Positions 46,875 to 56,170 of a DNA stretch of 64,000 bases are shown here, piece after piece. Numbering within the stretch: the stretch's first letter is position 1; each line of letters begins with the position of its first letter. Position numbers and translations under genes: made by a program. Origin of the DNA: Calliopsis andreniformis. Its lineage: Eukaryota; Arthropoda; Insecta; Hymenoptera; Andrenidae. The notes under the pieces are model-generated. The model made no database searches and had not been told where the DNA came from. It saw only the letters and a program-made list of their open reading frames with translations. Where the stretch lies: positions 6,674,961 through 6,738,960 of the forward strand of contig NC_135071.1 of NCBI RefSeq assembly GCF_051401765.1. Direction: 5' to 3'.

Positions 46875-47776
46875 TGTTATGAATATTCAATTTTATGTTA
46901 TGTAGATGATTTAAGTACACGAATTTCTCACAAAATATGTAGTGTTTATTTAACACGTGATCATCGCTCTTTCCCTTGAAAAGAACATAGAACATAGCAT
47001 TATATACAGATAGTAACAAAAATGTTGTAGTTCCTTGAAAGGAGTGATTCAGGGGGTAATTTGAAACAACTTTTTCCTTAGCGAAAATGTTAAATGAGGC
47101 TTCGTTAACGAGTTATTAACGAAAAACACCGGTCAATGAGAGCGCGAGTTTGCCGCCCGAGCGATCGCGGTAGCGTTGGATACGCGCTAGGCGCTACGGT
47201 GGTACTCCGAACAAGAAAGTCGGCACGCATCCAAGGAAATAGCATTAGTATGAAAACTAAAAGCGACATAACAAATAATACCGAGTCTTTTTTTTCTTTA
47301 TCACTTAAAATGTATAATTAATTAGAATCGCAGAAAACTACGTGCAACGTAAAAACACGAATACGCAGTTTTTTGTTTAAGGAGAATCAAGAATAATAAT
47401 TACATGATGAGAGAGGACAAGGAATACGTAAATTTCTTATTAACGTAAGGTATAAACGAAAAAACAATGCAATAAAAAAATGAATGGAGAATTAGAGAAT
47501 TAACGTTGAAGATAAAAAAGTTGAAAGTAGTCTGCGTTAGATTTAAAAAATAATAATCATTAATGAATTAAATACAATTCACCTGTAGTTTGTAAACCTG
47601 TATCACTGGGTCACTGTACCGATTTCAAATCACCCCCTGAATCGCCCCTTCCACGAAACTACAACATTTTTGTTCCAACCTGTATAGAGTGTATTTAAAA
47701 CAAAAGATTAAGAAGAGGAACTGAGGAGGGCGCCGTAAGAGTGTAGTAGTGCAATCGTTGCTCAATAACTCCTACA
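46875..47776 (-). repeat. 3' LTR of copia copy 2, split by an insertion
   Basis: The LTR halves 46875-47006 and 47683-47776 together match 51821-52043. TG...CA ends are present (TGTTATGAAT and CTCCTACA on the plus strand). The insertion between them is listed separately. Confidence 0.92.
47007..47682. mobile_element. 676-bp TA-flanked element inside the LTR
   Basis: The ends CAGATAGTAACAAAAATG and (complement) CAGGTTGGAACAAAAATG extend as inverted repeats for about 60 bp, including GATTCAGGGGGTAATTTGAAA-like sequence. TA is duplicated at the borders. Comparison with the uninterrupted LTR at 51821-52043 shows the empty site, which proves insertion and TSD. Tc1/mariner-type non-autonomous element. 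Confidence 0.92.
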
Positions 47777-47791
47777 CTCCCCCTCAACGAT
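47777..47791 (-). promoter_or_regulatory. Polypurine tract of copia copy 2
   Basis: The minus strand reads CGTTGAGGGGGAG immediately before the 3' LTR start TGTAGGAG. This is where plus-strand DNA synthesis would be primed. Confidence 0.85.
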
Positions 47792-49150
47792 TGCCTTGCC
47801 CTTTAATACTGTACCATCAATAAGCTCACATGCCTCTCGATGGTTTTTAAGTTTCACAGTTCTTAGTGGCTTAGTCATCAAATCGGTGATCATTCTTTCC
47901 GGAGAACAGTATCTTACTTGTATAACTCCACTTTTAACTAAATCTGTTACAAAGTGATACTTGGCATTTATATGTTTGGTCTTGCTCCTGTAGATGTTTA
48001 TTCTCCACCATCTTTTTTGCACTCTAATTATCCTCATACATTGTGATAGCATTGGTCTGTGGTGAAGTCTTCTAGAAATTTCTTAATCCACAGCAACTTT
48101 CGACTAGCTTCTGCTAAAGCCATGTATTCTGCTTCGCAACTTAACCATGCAATATATGTTTGTTTTCTACACGCCCATGTTATTGGTCCACCATTATATT
48201 TAATTATGTACCCACTGTGTTATTTGCTATCTGTTTTGTCTTCTGCCCAGTCTGTATCTGAATATCCTATGACAGGCTTCGGAATTAACTGCTCTTTTCG
48301 GCCGATTTTCGAAGGCGACGCCTCCTTTCTCCCTCGCACGTCACTTCTCTCCGCGGCGGCCCTAGTGCTCGGAAGGCTTCAGGTGCGTGCCACAAAAATC
48401 GCGCGTAGCGCATTTGGGCGACGTCACTTATATCCATAGATTTCCACATCACCCATGAGGTATTATTGTTGATGCGTTTTTGTTTTGTCAGTGGTATCCC
48501 CTGACGCGCGATTCTTGTGGTACGCGTCTGAGGCCTTCCGAGCACTAGGCTCGCCGCGGAGAGAAGTGACGTGCGAGGGAGAAAGGAGGCGTCGCCTTCG
48601 AAAATCGGCCGAAAAGAGCAGTTAATTCCGAAGCCTGTCCTATGAGACCATCCTTTGTTCCTGCAAGTCTGAGTTTAAAGTGTCTCATTCTCTTTAGATA
48701 TTTAACAACTTTTTTTGTCTCGTTCCAGTCGGTTTTAGTAGGTTTCTTGATGTGCTAACTCAAAATAGATACACTTGCTGCAATATCTGCTCGTATGTGA
48801 GTCGATACATATAACAGAGCTCCGATAAGTTTTTGGAATTCATCATTGTTACACATTGACTTCTTAGCGTCGGTCATCTTTAAGTATCCTGTATTCAATG
48901 GTATTCTTGATATCTTTGAATCCTGCAATCCAAATATGGCAACAATTTTATCGATATATTGAGTTTGGTTAATATAATAGACTCCTTCTAAGTTCTTTTC
49001 TACATTTGTTCCTAAATAATTCGTTAGCTCTCCAAGATTGGTTAATTCAAATTTCTTTTTCAATCCAAACGCAATTCTTCTGATTTCAACCTCACTTAAA
49101 CAAGCAATTAGTGTGTCATCTACATATATTATTATATACTGTATTTTCTT
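47792..49150 (-). pseudogene. Copia reverse transcriptase and RNase H (copy 2)
   Basis: Minus-strand frames encode the end of reverse transcriptase and the RNase H domain. YVDDTLIA (about 49110-49133) is the polymerase catalytic YxDD motif. The frame 49063-48755 continues with NLGELTNYLGTNVEKN and a conserved LIGALLYVSTHIRADIAASV block. After the inserted element at 48273-48637, RNase H resumes with EAEYMALAEASRKLLW (about 48085-48140) and ends with SKTKHINAKYHFVTDLV and a terminal DLMTKPL. Frameshifts occur near 49070 and 48755 as well as at the insertion. The enzyme would copy element RNA into DNA in virus-like particles. Confidence 0.9.
48273..48637. mobile_element. 365-bp hAT-type miniature element in copia RNase H
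   Basis: Ends are CAGGCTTCGGAATTAACTG in perfect inverted orientation, with arms of about 145 bp. The 8-bp target duplication TCCTATGA is exact (48265-48272 and 48638-48645). Eight-base duplication plus CAGG tips point to hAT. The GC-rich body stands out from its AT-rich host and encodes nothing. Confidence 0.92.
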
Positions 49151-49599
49151 TCCAATCTCTTTCGAATAAAGGCATGGGCCGGCGTGCTTTGCTTATATCC
49201 AAGCTTAATTATTGCTTTATGTAGTTTTTCATTTCAAATTTTAGCTGCCTGCTTCAGTCCATATATACTTTTTATAAGTTTGCAGACCATTTCTTCCTTT
49301 CCACCGACAACATAACTCTCCGGCTGCCTTTCATATATCTTCTCTTCCAAATTTCCATTCAGAAAAGCTGTCTTGGCATCAAAATGATGAACGCATAATC
49401 CTCTGTTGCAATTGTGAGTAATGTACGAAATGTTGCTGCTGTGACCACTGGTGCAAAGACGTCGTCGTAATCTGTACTGTATTTCTGACTAAATCCCTGT
49501 GTGACAAGTCTAGCTTTATACTTTGTTGATTGGGTTTCTGCATTCCTTTTTCTTTTGAATACTCATTTACATCCGATTGCCCTCCTATCCTTTGGAAGT

Positions 49600-50290
49600 T
49601 CAGTCAATTCCCACGTGTGATTCTTTTGTGTCGACTTTATCTCCTCATCCATAGCTTTGATTCACATATCTTTATCAACTCGCGAAAAAACTTCTAACCG
49701 ATTCCTTGGTTCTTCATTTTCTTCTTTTGCTAATCTTACTTCAGGTGAATACTTCTGTGGTTGTTTCGTAGTTCGCGTGGACCGTCTGATAACTTCTTGA
49801 GGAAATTCGTTTGTTGATCCTGGATAATTATATGCCTCATCCTCCCTGGAAATTGTCTGTTCAGAGGCAGAATCCAAAATGACCATATCGTCATGGGATT
49901 CATGGGATTTGCCGTATTAATTGCTTCCACCCAATACTTATTGTCCATTTCTGCATCGATAAGCATGCAACCTTGCTGTTTCCATAAGCGTTCTGTTCTT
50001 TCGTTTAGCAACACCATTTTGTTGTGGTGAGTATGGTGATATATATTGCGATCGTATTCCTTCTTCTGCAAAGAACGTTTTTACTTCTGACCCAATATAT
50101 TCACGCCCATTATCTGATCTGATGATGTTTGGTACTTTCCCGAAATTATTCTTTACGTATCTTACACAGTCTTTTATGTGCCGCACTGCATCTAATTTTT
50201 TCCAGAAAATATACCTCTGTACATCTGCTGTAATCATCTATCATTATCATAAAGTATCTTTTTCCACTCGACATCACTGTCAGCATGGGA
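49600..50290 (-). pseudogene. Copia integrase (copy 2)
   Basis: The frame 50237-49938 has IIRSDNGREYIGSEVKTFF with the second catalytic D, then YSPQQNGVAKRKNRTLMETA. In copia integrases the residue after GVA is the catalytic glutamate; here it is lysine, so the active site is lost even where the frame is open. Further frames (50071-49736 and 49886-49662) continue the core and the C-terminal region with REDEAYNYPGSTNEFPQEV and RRSTRTTKQPQKYSPE. Several frame changes occur. Confidence 0.85.
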
Positions 50291-50529
50291 CCACATAGGT
50301 CAGTGTGTACTAACTCTAGCACAGAAGCCGCCCTTGAAGACGAAAATTTTAGGAAAAGTTATCTTGTCATTTTTCCTTTTATGCAACACTCACATACTTT
50401 TCTAATACCACAGTTCTATATTTCAAACCCCAATGTCAATTTTTTGTCTTGAAGTAATTGCATGTCTCCAGAATGTCTGTGTCCAAACCTTCTGTGCCAT
50501 GTGTGTTGACACTTTTCTGTGTCAACGTT

Positions 50530-51060
50530 TTCTATTGCACTCTTAGCTCATACATATTGGATAGTAAATCTGCTGTAAATACTGTTACTTTATTTCTTAT
50601 GATATTGCATACTTCATTATTAAACTGCACAACGAAACCTTTCTCCGCCAACCTTTTAACTGATATCAAATTCTCAGTTAAATCTGGCACATATAAGACA
50701 TCTTTTAGTTCGACAACAGTCTCCCTTTCATCATCATTCAGACAGTTTAGTTTTCCACATGCAATTCCATTAACCTTAGCACCTTTACCGTTTGCCAGTA
50801 TGACACTAGGTAAATCCTTTCGTTCCAAAGTGTGGAAAAAACTTTTATTATTAGTCATGTGACTAGTGGCTCCGGAGTCTATGTACCAGGTATCTTTATA
50901 TATCTTCTATTGACGCACACTAAAGCAAACAAAACCTGCTTGCTCTTTATCTTCCTCTACCTTGTTCGCTTTAGTTGCCTTCTTCTTATTGGCTTTCCAC
51001 CTTTTAGTACTTAGCGCAATCGTACTTTAGATGACTCAATCCATAACAAAAATAGCAGGT
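50530..51060 (-). pseudogene. Copia protease and gag zinc knuckle (copy 2)
   Basis: At 51004-51060 the frame encodes CYFCYGLSHLKYDCAKY, an intact CX2CX4HX4C knuckle. At about 50857-50895 it reads DTWYIDSGATSHM, with the aspartic protease DSGA motif. The frame 50858-50532 continues the protease: LPSVILANGKGAKVNGI and LKDVLYVPDLTENLISVKRL. A frame change separates knuckle and protease. Confidence 0.88.
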
Positions 51061-51690
51061 CTTCGCTTTACTTGCATTCACATTTTCCTTTTGCGACACT
51101 TTGAGCGCTGTACTTGAGTCTGCTTCGTCAGGAACACCCAATCGTCTTTTATACTCGTTTATGAGTCTCCCCTTTATCATCTCTGTCGTTAAATCGGAAT
51201 CTGGTCTAGTTTCCAACGCTGTAATCAAAGTGCCGTAAAAGTCAGGCAAACTACTAAGAAACATGTCTATATGCATATACTTTCACTCATTGCTTCACCA
51301 AGTGTTATCAGTTTATCTATCAAATTTTCTAACTTGACTAAATGATCTTCCATATTACCTCCGTCAATATATTTTTGATTACAAATCTGTCTCAGAGTAT
51401 AAACTCTGCTAGTTAAAGTTGACTTTTCATGATAGCTTCTTAACGCTTCCCATACCTCTTTTGCTGTGTCTGCCTTGCGTATATGTACTAATTGCGAGTC
51501 TTCAACGAGCAAACCAATGATAGCACGTGCCTTGCCATCGTCTTTCTTCGAGGATGCAGCTACAATTTCATCCTTCGGCACGATTGTACTTATCTGATTC
51601 CACAATTCTTCTTTGATAAGCAAAAGCTTATCAAAAATTTCTAAACTTGATAATTTTCATTGTTAAGTTTCGTGACACATTCTCACAAGT
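51004..51690 (-). pseudogene. Copia gag N-terminal region (copy 2)
   Basis: An ATG at about 51693 begins MTEHL and is followed at once by TGA, and later by TAG in the KLNNENYQV region, so the gag start is broken. A shifted frame continues as LLLIKEELWNQISTIVPKDE, then a long Gag segment with VWEALRSYHEKSTLTSRVYT and LRQICNQKYIDGGNMEDHLV. This matches the usual UBN2-type Gag of copia elements (role: particle shell). A second frame (51276-51004) carries the remainder up to the zinc knuckle. Confidence 0.85.
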
Positions 51691-51807
51691 GTTCCGTCAT
51701 GGTTAACCTAAAAAAAAAAAAAAAAAAAAACTTAACCACGTGTATCAACCAAATATATATTAATTTCTTGAACTTCAGTGTATATTTTTTTTGTGACAGC
51801 AATCACT

Positions 51808-51820
51808 TGGGCCCATAACC
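51808..51820 (-). promoter_or_regulatory. Primer-binding site, initiator tRNA-Met internal type
   Basis: The minus strand reads GGTTATGGGCCCA next to the 5' LTR. This complements the anticodon stem-loop of initiator tRNA-Met (which contains UGGGCCCAUAACC), not its 3' end. That is the half-tRNA priming known from Drosophila copia. Confidence 0.85.
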
Positions 51821-52043
51821 TGTTGTGAATATTAATTTTATGTTATGCAGGTGATTTAAGTACACAAATTTCTCATAAAATATGTAGCGTTTATTTAACA
51901 TGTGATTATCGCTCTTTTCCTTGAAAGGAACATAGAACATAGCATTATATATAGAGTGTATTTAAAACAAAAGATTAAGAAAAGGAACTAAGGAGGACGC
52001 CGTAAGAATATAATAGTGCAATCGTTGCTCAATAACTCCTACA
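51821..52043 (-). repeat. 5' LTR of copia copy 2 (223 bp)
   Basis: Uninterrupted LTR with TG...CA ends; matches the two halves at 46875-47006 and 47683-47776 with scattered differences, which implies some age since insertion. Confidence 0.92.
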
Positions 52044-52898
52044 GTATGTATTTGTAGGGCACGATTAGATCATTCTAATCTGAACAAATCTGTGTACAAA
52101 CTAAGTCAAGGGATACTCTTACCTGCCTATGCGGAGTGGAAATGCAAAATCTGAACTACGTTATTTCTGTAGATCCTTTTTTTTCAAAATATTTTCTAAG
52201 TGAACTCACAATTATTTTTTAATTTATTGTCTCAAATAATAACATTATGTTGGATAATCCTTAAACATGATTTGTTGCTATATCTACTTATAATAAGAAT
52301 ATTGTTGGAGGCTGTAGCATAAAAATAAATAGGAGACAGAATTCTTCATTTTACTTTATGCATAAATTCTAACAGTTAGAAACAAGCACGCGTTGTCGCT
52401 ATAATCGCCGGAACAAGAAGAGCAGCAAATACCTTTATCCTATTTCACGAAAGGCACGCATAACACACATATGCATGTATGCATTGGTGGTTTGTTTACA
52501 TGAGAAAATAGATGTGATTAATCTTAATCGTCATGCTTCAACAAATATACCTACACAAAATTTAGTTATCTATTAATACTCAATATAATTCAGGTATATG
52601 AGCATTTGCAAGAACCTATTATCTTATTATTTTAATAAAATTAATTCAATTTAATTTAATTAATCACTTAAGTAAGTTTGTAAATTTGTAGATTCAAAGA
52701 TTTAATGGAGAATTAATATAATGCTACATTTCCAACGTTCAAAATTATTTACTTATGCCTTGTTCAGATTAATCACGTATTAATTTGAATCCAAATCTCT
52801 TGAATTAAAATAGCTTGAATTCAAGTAATTTAATTTGAAGCAGTGGACATCTGAAATGGCGTCGACGGTTTATAATTATTAACAAGGACTAATATTAT
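52044..52898. other. AT-rich spacer
   Basis: No gene or repeat boundary recognised. Confidence 0.4.
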
Positions 52899-53182
52899 TG
52901 TTGCGTTTTTGGCGAGCCGCCGGCGGCTCCTCGCGCGCACTACAATTCCGAACGCGTCGCGGCATTGCAATTAGTTCCACACTGTATCACAGTTTGTTTA
53001 TTTACAATTACTATTACTAATCTTAGGTATAACTAAGCTTATGTAAACAACTCGTGTTTGAAATCGCGGTGTTTGCTCTCTGACAGCTGTCAGAATTCTC
53101 TCTGATCGATCCTTCTGCCGTCTTCTTCTTATTCCTGTTGCGAGCGCAGTAGGCACTGTTCATATACCCGGTGCTCGCAACA
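52899..53182. mobile_element. Solo LTR (TGTTGCG...CGCAACA)
   Basis: 284 bp with 7-bp inverted tips and a 4-bp duplication TTAT on both sides (52895-52898 and 53183-53186). GC-richer than its flanks. No internal retroelement sequence is attached, so it is probably a recombination product of a gypsy-type element. Confidence 0.75.
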
Positions 53183-53666
53183 TTATTGTTGTCGCAAGAC
53201 AAAACATACAGTATCAGAATGTCCAGCACGAACAAATTAACAAAGATATTTACAGAAATAAGATGTTTTCAAATTTTCAACTTCCTTCGACACATTTTCA
53301 AACTTTTCGTTAACTAGTCAATCATTCAAATTTTCGAACAGTTAAATTTTATAATAAGTAAATATTCAGATTTTTAAATTGTAACAAGGAAAAGAAATAT
53401 GCACATAAATGAAGCAAATTATGGAACATCATTCTTAAATGATATTGTTAATACAAAAATTTGTATTTAGAAGAAAATATAAATTATTGGACTTTTTAGG
53501 TCACCATTTTAAGGTCCACGTCAAGTCTTGTAAAATGGCGGAAGTGCAAATAAGGTATCCAGCGAAATTCTTTTTTGTAATGAAAGCTGTTGTACATACA
53601 CGCTATTGCTGAATACATTTTACAGTGATGCTGTAGTAATGCAGTAAGAAAAGGCTGTATTGCATG

Positions 53667-53856
53667 TGTTACGAGTCCAGACGAGTTACGTAAAGTAACT
53701 ATGAAAGGGCTCGATTCAAAGCTCCTTCCGTTGACCTTTGACTTTGGAAACTCTGCGATGCAGCCGAGTCCCCACCATTTTTTCGTCCACAAAACAATAA
53801 CAAAATTCCAAAAACCCTGACCCTTGGTCAGACTATCTAACTCTCGGCTCGTAACA
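53667..53856. mobile_element. Solo LTR (TGTTACGAG...CTCGTAACA)
   Basis: 190 bp with 9-bp inverted tips and a CATG duplication at 53663-53666 and 53857-53860. A minus-strand open frame across this region is therefore incidental. Confidence 0.75.
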
Positions 53857-55084
53857 CATGTAACTATAATTTAAATAACCCGTCTTTTCGACATTTGCTA
53901 ATGTGAAACGATTCTTAATGAAGACTAATAATAGTGTGGCAGTGAGTTTTACCTTCGGTTTTAAATTTCTTATGTTTCATCTCATTAATTGTGGGAGTTC
54001 AAAAATAAAACTTAGCAGAGCTTATGTCAAACATAAGCACACATTTTGTGTATTGGAAATAGTTTCGTGTTATATTGCTAGTTGTATGAGTTTCCCTTGT
54101 ACGATTTATGTAGGGAACAACAGATTACAGTTGTTATGACTGACGAAAAATATAAACTGCAAGGAAAGGGACATTAAGAAAGAACTTTGATAATTTTCTT
54201 GTCCATAAAGAAAAATGAAAAGGACAAAAAATTCGAAATTAAAGTAACTTCTATTACTGATGTATTTTTTTACTTGACAAATTTCGCTTATTATTAGGAG
54301 AATCGTGAAAATCGTTTGACTCAAAAAATTCGACGAAAACACGATGGAACTTACGAAATAAAATAAATGCCATTACAATAAATTTATTAAATATTTAGTT
54401 TCATATTTACAACAATATTGTATTGTTTACGTTTCATGTGATTGTAAATCGCAGTATTTTTAACGAATGGCACATTACTTCTCAAATTGAAAATCTCATT
54501 TTTGGCTTGGCAATCAAAAACGTGGCTGCAACAAACAAACAGTTTATTATTAAATTATTCTGGTATATGAAAATATTAAATTAAAGATCTTATAAAAGTA
54601 TGTTTACTATTAAAGAAATGATACGAAAGTATAGATCAAATCTGCGATGTTTACGAAAATTTTATTTCGATCTTTTTGTGAAAAGTAATAGTTCTTATGT
54701 AAATATGGAAACAGTAATAATAACCAACTAGAGAAACTAACAAAGCCAGTCAATGATTCTTCATTATATTGATTTATTAACTTGTTTTATAACAGAAATT
54801 ATTAAAAGTACTAAAACAGTTATTTTAAAAATTATATAAGAACGTAAAATTAGGAGAACTCCATATCAAATTAAGTAACTGAACATGCCAAAATTTGAAT
54901 ATCTGAACATCTGAATGTTAATACACATGAAACTTTAACAATTTTTTAATTCACAGATTTGGATATTACAATATTTAAATTCTAGGTAATTTGAATAATT
55001 AAGTTTTGAAACATTTAAATACTTGTATACTTGGTAATTTAAATATTTCAAAATTTTTAAATCTGACAAATCTTTCGCAAATAT
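53857..55084. other. AT-rich spacer
   Basis: No gene recognised; a TTTGAAA-type tract begins at about 54880. Confidence 0.45.
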
Positions 55085-55329
55085 GAAAATTTAGGAGTTA
55101 ATATATTTGAAAACTAGTACTTAATTATTCAAACTTGAATATGTATAACTTAGGAATTGCTAGTATTAAGCAGATAAAAAACTTAGAAACCTATATAACT
55201 AAAAATATTTTTCAAAGATTAATTTGTATGTATTCATAAAATAATAGGTATGTACAAAAATGACTTTTTCCGTGGAAATCTCTTTCTACGGAAGAAAGTA
55301 TGTATATAAGTAAGTAAATATGTTCTTAC

Positions 55330-55491
55330 TCTCGTGAGCGGTTTTGGCCACCTAGCCTTAGGATTGAATGGTCTCTGTCCTGAGAAAGTAGGAAATGAAC
55401 CACCAGGTCGTGGTCTTTGCACAGTTGGTACGTATGCAAATATTAAACAAACTGCTGAAAACAACGTGACGAGGAATAGTCCCAGCTTCAT
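55330..55491 (-). CDS. Abaecin-type proline-rich antimicrobial peptide, coding exon
   Basis: Abaecins are secreted hymenopteran immune peptides that act against bacteria, probably after uptake into the cell and often together with pore-forming peptides. The exon encodes 54 residues. Residues 1-19 (MKLGLFLVTLFSAVCLIFA) form a signal peptide, with cleavage expected before Y20. The mature part starts YVPTVQRPRPGG and holds the family core FPTFSGQRPFNPKARWPKP, close to the bee abaecin pattern FPTFPGQGPFNPKIKWP. It ends LTR at an apparent donor, AGA|GTAAGA (intron from 55329); the open frame past this is probably intron. A possible downstream acceptor is at 55199-55200, but the short exon it gives is unproven. 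Upstream, TTTTATTTTTACAG ends at 55506, so the 14-base leader probably belongs to an exon whose 5' part lies further away. The core is intact and likely functional. Confidence 0.88.
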
Positions 55492-56170
55492 TTTTTATGT
55501 ATTTTCTGTAAAAATAAAATTCAGTATCAAAAAAGAAATAATTAATGTATCTTGATATGTTACGTAATACGAAAAGACTACCGGTTATCAATTTACTAGG
55601 TATATTATTCAAATACTATGACATGTAAATAGTTTATTTTTCCTCATAATTATATGTATATAAAATAGAGATAAGTAAAGAAAATCGATGATTAAAAAAA
55701 TAAAAGAACCTTAAGAAGAATGTTGATACTCAAAATAACTTTACAAGGACTTTAATAAAAATAGTGTACACAGAACATTTTACTTTAGTTATGATATAAA
55801 AAAATCACTCAGAGATCAAATACAAAGTTTCTGAAATTGAAATAAATACAGGAATATATTTCGAAGATTTGAAAATTTGAAAACTTGAAAACTTGAACAT
55901 TCAAAATTAATACATTTAAGAAATTGAAAATTTATATTTTACATATTTCAGTATTTGAAGATTTGTAAGCTTTGAAAGTTGAAAGTTTAAAAATTCAAAG
56001 TTTAGGACTTTGAAAGCTTAAAGCTTGAAATTTGAAAACATTAAAAATGTATTTTTTAAATGTTCGAATACGTGAAGTTTTAGAAAAGATAATAGCGAAA
56101 TTAATAAGAGATTAAATTTGCCTTAGATTTAAAGTAACAAAATAGTTCTTTAACAGTTTTCACAAATCTT
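55492..56170 (-). promoter_or_regulatory. Conserved upstream region of abaecin
   Basis: Sequence up to about 56170 is shared with the decayed copy (33894-34260 and onwards), including the leader, the splice acceptor and a block TATCAATTTACTA (GATA core on the minus strand) about 85 bp from the ATG. The decayed copy reads AATCAATTTACTA at this point, so its GATA core is altered. GATA and NF-kappaB sites drive insect immune genes in general; I did not find a convincing kappaB decamer by eye, so regulation is inferred only. Confidence 0.4.

Larger units (their letters stand above)
46875..52043 (-). mobile_element. Complete Ty1/copia retrotransposon with both LTRs, copy 2
   Basis: Both LTRs, the primer-binding site, the polypurine tract and all pol domains are present on the minus strand in the order gag, protease, integrase, reverse transcriptase, RNase H. 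The flanks are ATATG (46870-46874) and GTATG (52044-52048), an imperfect 5-bp target duplication. Two younger elements interrupt it (47007-47682 in the 3' LTR and 48273-48637 in RNase H). Without them the element is about 4.1 kb. Nonsense codons and frameshifts make it inactive. Confidence 0.93.
55085..56170 (-). repeat. Duplicated abaecin locus, intact copy
   Basis: Partner of 33110-34260, same orientation. A TTTGAAA-type tract at about 55850-56110 lies inside this copy and is largely lacking from the other, accounting for part of the length difference. Confidence 0.8.

Noticed and set aside
48059..48545. Frames of 126 and 86 codons crossing the hAT-type insertion
   Set aside because: They span the border of copia RNase H and the GC-rich inserted element, so they are junction artefacts.
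53496..53792. 98-codon minus-strand open frame
   Set aside because: It overlaps the solo LTR at 53667-53856, whose tips and CATG duplication explain the DNA; no domain was recognised.
55234..55329. C-terminal extension of the abaecin frame (VRTYLLTYIHTFF...)
   Set aside because: It begins exactly at a GTAAGA donor and has no abaecin similarity; most likely intron read-through.
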